DNA of 64,000 nt from Hyphomicrobiales bacterium (GCA_900473745.1 UCMW01000006.1:210325-274324), one strand, 5' to 3'; positions 8,377 through 17,649 are shown, numbered from the stretch's first letter. Notes: generated by a model not told the origin, from the letters alone. Made by a program: numbers and translations.

Positions 8377-9723
8377 ATGAAATATCAAAGCCAGAAGGTC
8401 GCGATGCTGTATTTTTACGGTGCGCTCGGCCTCTTTATCGCCCAGGTCCTGTTCGGGGTTGTCGCGGGTACGATCTACGTTCTGCCCAATACGCTCTCCG
8501 AGCTCCTCCCTTTTAACATCGTCCGCATGATCCACACCAACGCCCTGATCGTCTGGTTGTTGATGGGCTTCATGGGCGCGACCTATTATCTGCTGCCGGA
8601 AGAAGCGGAAACCGAGCTTTACAGCCCGAAGCTTGCTGTTGCGCAGTTCTGGATCTTCCTCATTGCTGCTGCCGCCGCGGTCGTCGGTTATCTCTTCGGC
8701 ATTCATGAGGGGCGCGAGTTTCTCGAGCAGCCCTTCATCATCAAGATCGGCATTGTCATTGTCGCATTGATGCTGCTGTTCAACGTCACCATGACATCGC
8801 TGAAGGGTCGCAAGACTGTCGTCACCAACATCCTGATCTTCGGTCTGTGGGGTGTGGCGATCTTCTTCCTCTTTGCCTTCTACAACCCAACGAACCTGGC
8901 ACTCGACAAGATGTACTGGTGGTATGTCGTCCACCTCTGGGTCGAAGGCGTATGGGAGCTGATCATGGCCTCGGTGCTCGCCTTCCTGATGATCAAGCTC
9001 AACGGCATCGACCGCGAAGTGGTCGAGAAGTGGCTCTATGTCATCATCGGGCTGGCGCTGTTCTCCGGCATTCTCGGCACGGGCCATCACTACTATTGGA
9101 TCGGCGCGCCCGGCTACTGGCAGTGGATTGGGTCGCTGTTCTCGACGCTTGAAGTCGCGCCCTTCTTCACCATGGTCATCTTCACCTTCGTGATGACTTG
9201 GAAGGCCGGTCGCAAGCATCCGAACAAGGCAGCTCTTCTGTGGTCGATCGGCTGCTCGGTCATGGCCTTCTTCGGTGCCGGCGTCTGGGGCTTCCTGCAC
9301 ACACTGTCCTCGATCAACTACTACACCCACGGCACGCAGGTGACGGCAGCCCACGGACACCTCGCGTTCTTCGGCGCCTATGTCATGCTCAACCTTGCGA
9401 TCATGGCCTATGCCATTCCGGAAATGCGCGGCCGCCAGCCCTATAACCAGTGGCTGTCGATCGCGAGCTTCTGGATGATGTGCACGGCGATGTCGGTGAT
9501 GACCTTCGCGCTCACCTTTGCCGGTGTCCTGCAGGTGCATCTGCAGCGCGTGCTCGGCGAAAGCTACATGGCCGTCCAGGACCAGTTGGCCCTGTTCTAC
9601 TGGGTCCGTCTCGGCTCCGGTGCCGTCGTGCTTGTGTCCGCCCTGATGTTCGTCTGGGCCGTGTTGATGCCGGGCAAGGAAAAAGAGCCTGCCTTTGGCG
9701 GCTATGTCGAGCCTGCCGAGTGA
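8377..9723 (+). CDS. norB: Nitric oxide reductase subunit B (catalytic)
   Basis: This 448-residue, 12-span haem-copper-type subunit reduces two NO to N2O at a haem b3/non-haem iron centre. The conserved RMIHTNALIVWLLMGFMG, HLWVEGVWELI, GHHYYWIGAPGYW and THGTQVTAAHGHLAFFGAY segments hold the histidine ligands and key glutamates of cNOR. Length is normal for the cytochrome c-dependent class, with no quinol-type N-terminal extension. An AAGGAG ribosome site precedes the ATG, 27 bases after norC. Confidence 0.97.
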   Translation: MKYQSQKVAMLYFYGALGLFIAQVLFGVVAGTIYVLPNTLSELLPFNIVRMIHTNALIVWLLMGFMGATYYLLPEEAETELYSPKLAVAQFWIFLIAAAAAVVGYLFGIHEGREFLEQPFIIKIGIVIVALMLLFNVTMTSLKGRKTVVTNILIFGLWGVAIFFLFAFYNPTNLALDKMYWWYVVHLWVEGVWELIMASVLAFLMIKLNGIDREVVEKWLYVIIGLALFSGILGTGHHYYWIGAPGYWQWIGSLFSTLEVAPFFTMVIFTFVMTWKAGRKHPNKAALLWSIGCSVMAFFGAGVWGFLHTLSSINYYTHGTQVTAAHGHLAFFGAYVMLNLAIMAYAIPEMRGRQPYNQWLSIASFWMMCTAMSVMTFALTFAGVLQVHLQRVLGESYMAVQDQLALFYWVRLGSGAVVLVSALMFVWAVLMPGKEKEPAFGGYVEPAE

Positions 9724-9744
9724 AACAGCGGCCCCGCTGTTTCA
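9721..9744 (+). terminator. Strong hairpin at the norB stop codon
   Basis: TGAAACAGCGG and CCGCTGTTTCA are perfect 11-base arms that include the norB stop. The run after it is A-rich, not T-rich, so this is more likely an attenuator or 3' mRNA stabiliser that keeps norCB transcript above norQD than a full terminator. Confidence 0.5.
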
Positions 9745-9782
9745 AAAAGCGGCGGGGCTCCCCAATTTTGAGGATCAGGAAC

Positions 9783-10586
9783 ATGAATATCATCGCCCGC
9801 AACATTCAGCCGGATATCCCGGCCTATTCTCCAGCCGGCAACGAATGCACTCTCTTCGAGACAGCCTGGACGCGGCAGTTGCCGCTTCTCCTCAAAGGAC
9901 CGACAGGCTGCGGAAAGACCCGGTTCGTCAGTCATATGGCGCAAAGGCTTGGCTTGCCGCTGACCACCGTCTCCTGCCACGACGATCTGGCGGCTGCCGA
10001 TCTCACTGGCCGTTTTCTTTTGAAGGGAGGTGAGACGGTCTGGGTCGACGGACCGCTGACACGGGCAGTCCGTGAGGGCGGTGTGTGCTATCTCGACGAG
10101 GTGGTCGAGGCGCGCAAGGATGTCGCCGTCGTGCTCCACCCGCTCACCGACGACCGGCGCATCCTGCCATTGGAGCGGACAGGCGAAGAGCTTGAAGCGC
10201 CGCCGGCCTTCATGCTCGTTGTCTCCTACAATCCTGGCTATCAAAGCCTCCTCAAAGCGTTGAAGCCCTCGACTCGCCAGCGTTTTGTCGCCATCGAGTT
10301 CGACTTCCTGCCCAAGGCCAGGGAGATCGAGGTTGTCTCGGCAGAAAGTGGACTGCCTGCCACGGCTGTAGAGCCATTGGTCGAACTGGCGCGGCGGCTG
10401 CGGGCATTGAAAGGTCATGACCTGGAGGAGGGCGTCTCGACGCGTCTGCTGGTTTACTGCGCGAGCCTCATCGATGCCGGTCTTGCGCCACGGGACGCCG
10501 TTCGTGCCGCCATGATCGAGCCGCTGACCGACGAACCTGACGTGCGTACCGCACTCCTCGAACTGGCACAGGCGGTCATCCGCTAG
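9783..10586 (+). CDS. norQ: NorQ, MoxR-type AAA+ ATPase
   Basis: This 267-residue CbbQ/NirQ/NorQ-family ATPase has Walker A LKGPTGCGKTRFV, the HDDLAAADLTGRFLLKGGE region and Walker B GGVCYLDEV. It works with the VWA protein NorD to activate NorCB, probably by helping insertion of the non-haem iron. The start at 9783 is chosen because the longer frame only shadows norB. norD begins 9 bases after its stop. Confidence 0.93.
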   Translation: MNIIARNIQPDIPAYSPAGNECTLFETAWTRQLPLLLKGPTGCGKTRFVSHMAQRLGLPLTTVSCHDDLAAADLTGRFLLKGGETVWVDGPLTRAVREGGVCYLDEVVEARKDVAVVLHPLTDDRRILPLERTGEELEAPPAFMLVVSYNPGYQSLLKALKPSTRQRFVAIEFDFLPKAREIEVVSAESGLPATAVEPLVELARRLRALKGHDLEEGVSTRLLVYCASLIDAGLAPRDAVRAAMIEPLTDEPDVRTALLELAQAVIR

Positions 10587-10595
10587 GAGAATGTC

Positions 10596-12494
10596 ATGCT
10601 GGACTTTCTGGAGCTTGAGGAGACGGTCGGGCGCGCCTGGCACAGGCTGGCAGGGGATACCCGCACCTGGCCGCGTTACCCCGAAGCGGCTGTCCTGCTT
10701 GAAGACGTGCTTCCGGTACTCTCTGTCTGCTTTCGTGGCTTCGGCGGTGAACGGACGGTTCAACTGGTACCGGCGCGGGCTAAGACCTCGCAACACCGGC
10801 TGAAGTTCCGGCAACGCATGGGGCTCGGCGAAGAAAAGCTCATTCATCCGGCGCGGGACGAAGCTAGCGTGATGTTGCCCCCAGTCTTGGATCTCATGCC
10901 GGAGCAGTCGCTCAATCTTGACCTCTATGTGTGGCTGGCCGCAGCCATGGCCGTGATGCCGCTTCAACCGATGACCGAGACTGATCCCCTAAGGGCCGAT
11001 CTCGCCCTCATGGACGCGGCGTCGGCGCTCGAAGCTGAGGTCCTGAAAACCTTTCCCGGTCTCGTCGATCGCTATCGCAGGCTTTGCCGCGCCCTTCTTG
11101 GGGAGCGCAGACGCGGCTCGCTTCCGCGGGTGGAAGGCCTTTTGGAAGACCGCATCATCGATCTCCTGCGTTGTGGCGCAGGCCTTGCTCCGCTTTCGGC
11201 AGGGGATGACCTGCCGGACCGGGCGCCTGCGGGATATTTGCCGATCTTGCCCGTGCCGCTCTGGCCCAATGCAGTTGTTAGAGAAGAATGGGCTGGCCGC
11301 CAGGAAATCGATCAGCCAGTTGGCTCCAGCCAGGGGGATGCGCAGGCGGCTGGACGCCATGTGGCAATCCGCGAGAAGGATTCCGCCGCCAAGGGCGAGC
11401 GCAGCCCCTTCATCCTCAATCGCTTCGAGAAGATCCTCGCCATGGCCGAGATGGTCAATGTCGACCGTCCCGCCGACGACAGTGACGATCACGATGCGTC
11501 GGCCGCTGACGAACTCGATGAGATGGTGCTTGGAGAACGCAAGGGCCGGCCAGCCGCAAAATTTCGGTTCGACTTGGACCTGCCGCCCGAGGCGCTCATC
11601 CATTCCGCGATCGAAGCGGAACTGACCTATCCGGAATGGGACTACAGACGTGGGGTCTACCTGAAGGACCATTGCCGGGTCTTTGCCGGTCCGGCCTGCG
11701 AACAGGACAAGGCGCCGGTCCAGTCATCCGAGATGAAGGCGATGATTCGCCGGGTGCGGCGGCAGTTCGAAGCGATGCGTCCGCGCTATGAGCTGCTGCG
11801 TGCACAGGTCGACGGTGCCGATCTCGATCTCGATGCGGTCGTGCGCAGCCGCACCGAGCTTGCTGCGAGCGGTGAATGCTCCGACCGCATCCACCTGGCA
11901 AGCCGGCCGCGGGCCCATGATCTTGCGGTGACCCTGCTGGTCGACGTCTCGCTGTCGACCGACGCCTGGTTCAACGACCGCCGGGTACTCGATGTCGAGA
12001 AGGAGGCGCTTCTGGTTCTGGCCGAAGGGCTGGCTGCCTGCGGCGACATGCATTCTATCTTGAGCTTCACGTCGAGACGGCGGGACTGGGTGCGCGTTGA
12101 GACGATCAAGGACTTTGACGAGCCGATGGGTGCCTTGGTGCGCCATCGCATCGCCGCGCTGAAGCCCGGTTACTATACCCGCATGGGAGCAGCCCTACGC
12201 CACGCGACGGCCAAACTTGCCGAGCGTCCCAATCGCAAGCACTTGCTTCTTGTCCTGACCGATGGAAAACCGAATGATGTCGATCACTATGAGGGACGTT
12301 TTGCGCTTGAAGACACACGTCGAGCAGTGAGCGAAGCAAGGCGGCGTGGCATCCATGTCTTCGGCGTCACGGTCGATCAGGACGCTAAAACCTATGTGCC
12401 GGCTGTATTCGGCCACCATGGCTATGCCGTCGTTCCCGACATTCGCCGCCTTCCAGCGGCCTTGCCACAGATCTACCGCGCGCTCGTCCGCTGA
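10596..12494 (+). CDS. norD: NorD, von Willebrand A domain activator of NO reductase
   Basis: This is a 632-residue soluble protein. The C-terminal third (from about 430) is a VWA domain with the MIDAS start LLVDVSLSTDAW and the later LLLVLTDGKPND. NorD pairs with NorQ to mature the NO reductase. The long N-terminal region has no known motif, as in other NorD proteins. It is the last gene of the operon; a clear terminator follows. Confidence 0.93.
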   Translation: MLDFLELEETVGRAWHRLAGDTRTWPRYPEAAVLLEDVLPVLSVCFRGFGGERTVQLVPARAKTSQHRLKFRQRMGLGEEKLIHPARDEASVMLPPVLDLMPEQSLNLDLYVWLAAAMAVMPLQPMTETDPLRADLALMDAASALEAEVLKTFPGLVDRYRRLCRALLGERRRGSLPRVEGLLEDRIIDLLRCGAGLAPLSAGDDLPDRAPAGYLPILPVPLWPNAVVREEWAGRQEIDQPVGSSQGDAQAAGRHVAIREKDSAAKGERSPFILNRFEKILAMAEMVNVDRPADDSDDHDASAADELDEMVLGERKGRPAAKFRFDLDLPPEALIHSAIEAELTYPEWDYRRGVYLKDHCRVFAGPACEQDKAPVQSSEMKAMIRRVRRQFEAMRPRYELLRAQVDGADLDLDAVVRSRTELAASGECSDRIHLASRPRAHDLAVTLLVDVSLSTDAWFNDRRVLDVEKEALLVLAEGLAACGDMHSILSFTSRRRDWVRVETIKDFDEPMGALVRHRIAALKPGYYTRMGAALRHATAKLAERPNRKHLLLVLTDGKPNDVDHYEGRFALEDTRRAVSEARRRGIHVFGVTVDQDAKTYVPAVFGHHGYAVVPDIRRLPAALPQIYRALVR

Positions 12495-12512
12495 TCCGCG
12501 AACGCGCAAAGG

Positions 12513-12555
12513 GAAAGCCCGGACCGAGCGATCGGACCGGGCTTTCTCTTATTTC
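12513..12555. terminator. Bidirectional terminator between norD and hemN
   Basis: GAAAGCCCGG (12513-12522) pairs perfectly with CCGGGCTTTC (12537-12546), followed by TCTTATTT. It sits between convergent norD and hemN and has an A-rich flank on the other side, so it could stop both. Confidence 0.85.
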
Positions 12556-12566
12556 GTCGCTTTGTC

Positions 12567-13919
12567 TCAGGCCGCCGTGGCGTGTGTTCTGCCCGTTTCG
12601 CCGAGATAGGCGTCAAAGCACGACGCCACCGTTCGAACGAGGAACCTGTGCTTTGTGTCCACGCTCAGCACATCGCCACGCCAGGTGACAATGCCTTCCT
12701 CCAACAAGGTCTTCAGCGGTAAATTGGCTTTTCCAAAGCCCTCGTCCGGAAGTTCAAAGCCATCCGGCATGGTTGAAAAATCCACCTGGAAGTCGCACAT
12801 CAGCCGTTCGATGATCCAGGCTCGGACGCGGTCTTCTTGGGTGAGGCGATAGCCTTTCGACGTGGCCAGTTCACCGGATGAGATAAGACTTGCATAGCGT
12901 CCGATGGCAACGTCGTTTTGCGCGTAGCCTTCCGTTAGGCGTCCAATCGCCGAGGAACCGAACCCGATCAGCGTTGATGCAATGTCGGTCGTATATCCCT
13001 GGAAATTGCGGTGCAACGCCTGGCAATCGGCGGCGATCGAAAGTTGATCCTCAGGAAGCGCAAAATGGTCGAGACCGATCCGTCTATACCCGGCTTCGCA
13101 CAGGGTTGCCGCGATGGCTTCCGCCTGCGCATGTCGTTCATGGGCATCGCCGAGCGCTGCCGTGTCGATCAGGCGTTGATGCTTCTTGAAGGCCGGGACA
13201 TGGGCGTAGCCGAAGACGGCGAAGCGTTCAGGGCGCATGGCCGAGGCCACACGGGCAGTTTCAATCGCAGAGTCGACATTCTGATGCGGCAAACCATAGA
13301 TCAGGTCGAAGTTGACACTTCTGGCTCCTGCCTTGCGCAGGTTCGAAAGGGCTGTTTCGGTCTGTTCTGCTGACTGGATGCGATTGATCGCTTTCTGCAC
13401 CTTGGGATCGAAACTCTGAACGCCAAGGCTAGCCCGAGTTATCCCCGCCTTCCCCAGTGCCTCCGACATTTCTACGGTCAGTGTTCTTGGATCTATTTCC
13501 ACCGCAAATTCGGTCGCGCCGCCGATGCCAAAAGCTGCGGCGAGCGTCGCAGTGAGGTCGAGGAATTCCTCTGGCGTCATGATCGTCGGAGTGCCGCCGC
13601 CGAAGTGAATGTCGCTGACATCCTGTCGTCGCCCGATGGCTTTCGTCACCAATCTGATTTCCTGTTTGAGCACTGTCAGATAGTCGAGGATTGGCGCATC
13701 TTTCTGGGTGATGATGGTGTGGCAGCCGCAATACCAGCACATGGATCGACAGAAGGGCACGTGAAGATAGAGTGACACCGGATCGCTTTTCGGCACCGCG
13801 GCCAGCCAGTCCCGATAGGTGCCGGCTCCGATACTGGGCGAGAAGCGGGGGGCGGTCGGATAGCTCGTGTAACGGGGCAAGCGGCTTTCGCCGTAACGGC
13901 GGATAATCTCTGCGTTCAT
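12567..13919 (-). CDS. hemN: Oxygen-independent coproporphyrinogen III dehydrogenase
   Basis: This 450-residue radical SAM enzyme makes protoporphyrinogen without oxygen, feeding haem to the respiratory enzymes around it. The N-terminal RYTSYPTAPRF and the iron-sulfur motif CRSMCWYCGC (CX3CX2CXC) are diagnostic of true HemN rather than HemW. FGGGTPT and the DLIYGLPHQ motif follow. Its promoter gap holds TTG-N8-CAA boxes at 13972 and 14011, so anaerobic or NO control is likely. Confidence 0.95.
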   Translation of the reverse strand: MNAEIIRRYGESRLPRYTSYPTAPRFSPSIGAGTYRDWLAAVPKSDPVSLYLHVPFCRSMCWYCGCHTIITQKDAPILDYLTVLKQEIRLVTKAIGRRQDVSDIHFGGGTPTIMTPEEFLDLTATLAAAFGIGGATEFAVEIDPRTLTVEMSEALGKAGITRASLGVQSFDPKVQKAINRIQSAEQTETALSNLRKAGARSVNFDLIYGLPHQNVDSAIETARVASAMRPERFAVFGYAHVPAFKKHQRLIDTAALGDAHERHAQAEAIAATLCEAGYRRIGLDHFALPEDQLSIAADCQALHRNFQGYTTDIASTLIGFGSSAIGRLTEGYAQNDVAIGRYASLISSGELATSKGYRLTQEDRVRAWIIERLMCDFQVDFSTMPDGFELPDEGFGKANLPLKTLLEEGIVTWRGDVLSVDTKHRFLVRTVASCFDAYLGETGRTHATAA

Positions 13920-13971
13920 GATATCGCTCCGGTTTCATGCCGCAACGATAGCCGCTCGCCGAAGGACTTCG

Positions 13972-13985
13972 TTGTCGAAAGGCAA
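13972..13985. promoter_or_regulatory. NnrR-type box, hemN side
   Basis: TTGTCGAAAGGCAA is a TTG-N8-CAA site 52 bases upstream of the hemN ATG (13919) and 126 bases before the DUF2249 gene, so it most likely serves hemN. Confidence 0.5.
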
Positions 13986-14010
13986 ACAGGACAGGCTTTC
14001 GGGGATTTGC

Positions 14011-14024
14011 TTGTCACAGCACAA
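14011..14024. promoter_or_regulatory. NnrR-type box, DUF2249 side
   Basis: TTGTCACAGCACAA is a second TTG-N8-CAA site in the same divergent gap, 25 bases from the first and 87 bases upstream of the DUF2249 ATG at 14112. Confidence 0.5.
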
Positions 14025-14111
14025 CGATGCCTAGGCGCGGGTGTTTCAGTATCCTGTGGTGCAGCCGAGCTGCATGCGACCCCGCAAACCCGCATCGAAG
14101 AAAGCCAGCGA

Positions 14112-14393
14112 ATGACTGTTGTAGACGATCATATTCTCAAGCTCGACGTGCGCGAAATTCCGCGCGTGGAAAGGCATCCTCGTATATTCGGAATGTTGAA
14201 TTCGCTGCTTCCGGATTATCAGTTGATCTTGACCGTCGATCATGATCCGGTTCCGCTCTACTACCATCTCGAGATGCATTATGATGGGGTGTTCGGGTGG
14301 GAATACCTTTCCCGCGGTCCGGAGATATGGGAAGTCCGCATTCGCCGGAAGAAACACGAAGGCTGCAACTGCAACTGCGGTGGTGGTCATTGA
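14112..14393 (+). CDS. DUF2249 protein with Cys-rich C-terminal tail
   Basis: This is a 93-residue protein. LKLDVREIPRVERHPRIFG, DHDPVPLYYHLEM and the WEYLSRGPEIWEVRI block are the DUF2249 (TusA-like fold) pattern. The tail KHEGCNCNCGGGH packs Cys-x-Cys-x-Cys with a terminal His, a possible metal site. DUF2249 proteins cluster with nir/nor genes in many denitrifiers; their role is not known. The ATG at 14112 is preferred to the longer frame because homology begins there and GAAGAAAG precedes it. Confidence 0.8.
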   Translation: MTVVDDHILKLDVREIPRVERHPRIFGMLNSLLPDYQLILTVDHDPVPLYYHLEMHYDGVFGWEYLSRGPEIWEVRIRRKKHEGCNCNCGGGH

Positions 14394-14480
14394 ACTGCAT
14401 GGGAGCGACCTGTCGACAGCGGCCGCTCCCATGCACATTCATCGTGATCGGACAGGTGAAGTCGAAAATTGGGAGGTCAC

Positions 14481-15005
14481 GTGTCGACAACAGCCAACTT
14501 CAAAGAACTCGACGTGCGGCCCATCCTTCGTGACGGAGGTGAGCCATTTCCTGCGATCATGCATGCGGTTCAGTCGTTGAAGCCAGGGGAAGGTTTGCGC
14601 CTGCTTGCAACCTTTCGCCCGATGCCGCTGTTGAGCGTCATGGCGCGCCGCGGCTATTCGGCCGAACTCAAGGAGATGGATGGCGGCGAGTGGGAGGTTC
14701 TGTTCATCCCGGCGCCAGACATTTCTGCAGAAATTCTCCATTCGATCGGTGCAGAGGAAGCGGCGGCCTGGCCCGATCCATTGTGGCGGCTCGACCTGAC
14801 AGAACAACAGCCACCGGCTCCCATGGAAAAAGTTCTCTCGCTGATCGAGCTCATGGAGCCGGGCGAAGTGCTCTTCGCGGTATTTTCTGAGGAATCGCGC
14901 TTTCTCGGCGCGGAGCTGGAAAAACGCGGCCACCAATGGGTCGGCAATCTCGATACGTCAAAGCGTGCCTATCGCATGTTGATCCGCGTGGGCGGTGAAG
15001 GTTGA
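14481..15005 (+). CDS. Two-domain DUF2249 protein
   Basis: This is a 174-residue protein with two DUF2249-like halves: KELDVRPILRDGGEPFPAIM with LKPGEGLRLLATFRPMPLL, and later MEKVLSLIELMEPGEVLFAV. GTG at 14481 with GGGAGG just upstream is the likely start. It follows the single-domain DUF2249 gene by 87 bases, so they may be co-transcribed. Its last 37 bases overlap the end of the convergent nnrS. Function is unknown; sulfur-carrier or metal handling for nitrite or NO reductase maturation is a guess from the TusA-like fold. Confidence 0.72.
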   Translation: MSTTANFKELDVRPILRDGGEPFPAIMHAVQSLKPGEGLRLLATFRPMPLLSVMARRGYSAELKEMDGGEWEVLFIPAPDISAEILHSIGAEEAAAWPDPLWRLDLTEQQPPAPMEKVLSLIELMEPGEVLFAVFSEESRFLGAELEKRGHQWVGNLDTSKRAYRMLIRVGGEG

Positions 15006-16213
15006 CGACCGGCTTGCCGCTGAACTTGGCAAAGTAGACCAGCATTGTCGGCGAGAAAGAAGACAAAGGCGGCAATCCAGAACAGTCCAGACGCAGACAT
15101 CAACGGCGCATAGTATCCGGGAATGAAATCGGCTGTTATGCGCAAGCTTGCCGCGATGAGCAGGCATGGAACGGACAGCCGCTGGCACCAGGAGAATTTC
15201 TCATTTCGACCGGTATGAAGCCGGATCGAACGCATCATGATTGAAAGCATCATTCCCGTCACGGCACCGATGGCCAGAAGATGAATTGCAGCGAGCGGGC
15301 CAAGCATGCCGAGCGCTGTTGCTGCAATCCCCAACAGCCCGATAGCCAAAAAGCCGTAAGACACCTGCATCGCTGCGATCATGGACGATCGCAGAATGAT
15401 TGGCCTGAACCATTGTGCTGCGCGCACGAGGTGTAAGCTGGCTGCGACAAGGGCCATGATGGCGGTGAGTGGGCCAAACGGTTCAAAGGTCCAGATCATC
15501 GCTGCAAGGATAGTGGCGATCAGGACAAAACGATCAATCATGCGACTGGTCGGCGCGAGGCGTGACCTGCCTGCCTGGGCAAGCCAGTTGTTTGTAAAGC
15601 TCGGGATGAGCTTGCTCGCGGTCGCCGTGATCAACAGGATATAGACGGAAAGGCCTGCCCGCGCCCAGACCCCCACATCCCCTCCGTCCATGGCAACGAT
15701 GTGGAACCCGCCATTGATCAGGGCGAGACACGTGAGGCAAAGGATGGGCTTCGCATCCGCAATTCGCCTGGCGACCCAGACTTCTCTCACACAGAAATAG
15801 GCGAAGAGTGGAAGGAAGATCCAGTCGATCAGGAGGGTGATGAGGGCCGATGTATCTGCGATCAACAGCATGGAAATGCGACCCGCGATCCAGATGAAGG
15901 CAAGTCCCGCAAGCGGGCTACCGGACAGTGGAAAGCGACCGGTCCAGTTTGGAACTGTTGTCATCAAGTATCCGACGAGGACCGCTGGCATGAAGCCGAA
16001 CAGCAATTCATGCGCATGCCAGGCGGATTGGCCGTAGACTTGCGCCACCTCAAGCCAGCCGTTAATCGCGCAAATCCAGATTGTGATGGTCGCGATGGCC
16101 CATAGAGGCGCCCCGAGATAAAATGGCCGGAACCCATAGGACAGCAGGACGAGGCCGTCGCGCCTCAGGCCCCGCGGGATCCCGCCACTCGTCGGTCGTT
16201 CCTTATCCTTCAT
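14969..16213 (-). CDS. nnrS: NnrS family membrane protein (copy 3)
   Basis: This is a 414-residue, about 12-span protein. SAWHAHELLFGFMPAVLVGY and TTVPNWTGRFPLSG are the NnrS core with conserved histidines; FTNNWLAQAGR matches copy 1 (FTGNWLKANNP). It is the classic nnrS beside nirK. The start at 16213 (MKDKERP) is chosen because the longer frame runs across the TTGAT-N4-ATCAA box at 16272. That box lies about 58 bases upstream of this ATG. Role: tolerance of nitrosative stress, from the family. Confidence 0.88.
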   Translation of the reverse strand: MKDKERPTSGGIPRGLRRDGLVLLSYGFRPFYLGAPLWAIATITIWICAINGWLEVAQVYGQSAWHAHELLFGFMPAVLVGYLMTTVPNWTGRFPLSGSPLAGLAFIWIAGRISMLLIADTSALITLLIDWIFLPLFAYFCVREVWVARRIADAKPILCLTCLALINGGFHIVAMDGGDVGVWARAGLSVYILLITATASKLIPSFTNNWLAQAGRSRLAPTSRMIDRFVLIATILAAMIWTFEPFGPLTAIMALVAASLHLVRAAQWFRPIILRSSMIAAMQVSYGFLAIGLLGIAATALGMLGPLAAIHLLAIGAVTGMMLSIMMRSIRLHTGRNEKFSWCQRLSVPCLLIAASLRITADFIPGYYAPLMSASGLFWIAAFVFFLADNAGLLCQVQRQAGRQPSPPTRINMR

Positions 16214-16271
16214 AAAAACAGCTCTCCAAAATACTCGATCGTTCCTGCGCAATGATTTCCAAGCAAAGTAA

Positions 16272-16285
16272 TTGATCTCGATCAA
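16272..16285. promoter_or_regulatory. Perfect FNR/FixK box (nnrS side)
   Basis: TTGATCTCGATCAA is a perfect TTGAT-N4-ATCAA palindrome. It lies 58 bases from the nnrS start and 155 bases from nirK, so it most likely controls nnrS through an FNR/FixK protein. Confidence 0.75.
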
Positions 16286-16348
16286 AGGGCGCCGACAATT
16301 CTATTGTTTGGTAGGCGGCTCAATGACGCACTCTCCCTCATGAGTTCT

Positions 16349-16362
16349 TTGTTCTGGAACAA
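16349..16362. promoter_or_regulatory. NnrR-type palindrome (nirK side)
   Basis: TTGTTCTGGAACAA is a palindromic TTG-N8-CAA site with inner bases unlike TTGAT. Flanking T and A extend the arms to TTTGTTC/GAACAAA. It ends 78 bases before the nirK ATG, the spacing expected for an activator of nirK. Confidence 0.7.
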
Positions 16363-16440
16363 ATAAAACTGGGCGCCATGAAGTAAACCAGTCTCAACAG
16401 TTCGGGCGAAACGCTCACTGCACGAGAAGGAGAGAAGATT

Positions 16441-17580
16441 ATGACCCAGAGCCTGAATTTGACCAGAAGAACAATGCTTGCGGGGGCTGTCTTTGCAAGC
16501 GCGCTTATCCCTGTTCTGACAGGGACTGTGGCACGCGCCGAAGGTGGCGACATTAAAACGAATGCCGCCGCCGTTGCCGGTGACATCGCCAAGCTGGAGC
16601 GGGTGAAGGTCGATCTCGTCGCACCTCCCTTCGTCCATGCGCATAGCCAAAAGGCCGAAGGCGCGCCCAAGGTCGTTGAGTTCACGCTCACCATCGAGGA
16701 AAAGAAGATCGTCGTTGACGATGCAGGCACCGAGGTCCATGCCATGACCTTCAACGGCTCGGTCCCCGGTCCGATGATGGTCGTCCATGAGGGTGACTAT
16801 GTCGAGGTGACGCTTATCAACCCCGATACCAACAGCCTTCAGCACAATATCGACTTCCATTCGGCAACTGGTGCGCTAGGCGGCGGTGCTCTGACCCTGG
16901 TTAATCCGGGCGAAACAGCCGTCTTGCGCTTCAAAGCTACCAAGGCCGGGGTCTTCGTCTACCATTGCGCACCTCCCGGAATGGTGCCGTGGCATGTGAC
17001 CGCCGGCATGAATGGCGCGATCACGGTCTTGCCGCGCGACGGTCTCAAGGACCACAAGGGCAATGATCTGCCTTATGACAAGGTATACTATGTCGGCGAG
17101 CAGGACTTTTATGTCCCCAAGGATGCCGACGGCAACTACAAGAAATACGAGAGTGCCGGCGACGCCTATTCGGATGTGCTCGAAGTGATGAACACGCTGA
17201 CCCCGAGCCACATTGTCTTCAATGGTGCGGTTGGAACTCTGACGGGCGACAATGCGATGACGGCAGAAGTCGGCGACCGGGTCTTGATCCTGCATTCGCA
17301 GGCCAATCGTGATACCCGTCCGCACCTGATCGGTGGCCATGGCGACTATGTCTGGGCAACCGGCAAGTTCGCCAACCCGCCGGAACTCGATCAGGAAACC
17401 TGGTTCATCCCCGGAGGCGCTGCGGGTGCAGCCTACTACACCTTCCAGCAGCCGGGCATCTACGCTTATGTCAACCACAACCTGATCGAAGCCTTCGAAA
17501 AGGGTGCGGCCGCTCACTTCAAGGTCACCGGCGACTGGAATGACGATCTGATGACCGCCGTGGTCAAGCCGGAAAGCTGA
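16441..17580 (+). CDS. nirK: Copper-containing nitrite reductase
   Basis: This 379-residue periplasmic enzyme reduces nitrite to NO. A Tat signal ([12 protein letters not shown], cleavage near ARAEG) precedes two cupredoxin domains. Copper ligands are visible: His135, Asp138 and His140 in LQHNIDFH, His175-Cys176 in VYHCAPPG, His185 and Met190 in PWHVTAGM. This is the AniA/class I pattern. GAAGGAGAG lies just before the ATG. Pseudoazurin encoded at 19449 is the likely electron donor, and nirV follows. Confidence 0.97.
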   Translation: MTQSLNLTRRTMLAGAVFASALIPVLTGTVARAEGGDIKTNAAAVAGDIAKLERVKVDLVAPPFVHAHSQKAEGAPKVVEFTLTIEEKKIVVDDAGTEVHAMTFNGSVPGPMMVVHEGDYVEVTLINPDTNSLQHNIDFHSATGALGGGALTLVNPGETAVLRFKATKAGVFVYHCAPPGMVPWHVTAGMNGAITVLPRDGLKDHKGNDLPYDKVYYVGEQDFYVPKDADGNYKKYESAGDAYSDVLEVMNTLTPSHIVFNGAVGTLTGDNAMTAEVGDRVLILHSQANRDTRPHLIGGHGDYVWATGKFANPPELDQETWFIPGGAAGAAYYTFQQPGIYAYVNHNLIEAFEKGAAAHFKVTGDWNDDLMTAVVKPES

Positions 17581-17592
17581 TCCTTGCGAATG

Positions 17593-17619
17593 CACGGGGT
17601 GCTAGATGAGCACCCCGTG
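17593..17619 (+). terminator. Hairpin between nirK and nirV
   Basis: CACGGGGTGC and GCACCCCGTG form a perfect 10-base stem with loop TAGATGA, 12 bases after the nirK stop. The T-run is weak, so it may be a leaky terminator or stabiliser that keeps nirK mRNA higher than nirV. Confidence 0.6.
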
Positions 17620-17649
17620 GACTTCCTCTCAAACTCGTTGGAAATCGCC

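Noticed and set aside
8014..9540. A 508-codon minus-strand frame under norB and norC
   Set aside because: It is the long shadow of the real nor genes; composition is His/Asp/Arg-rich and unlike a protein family.
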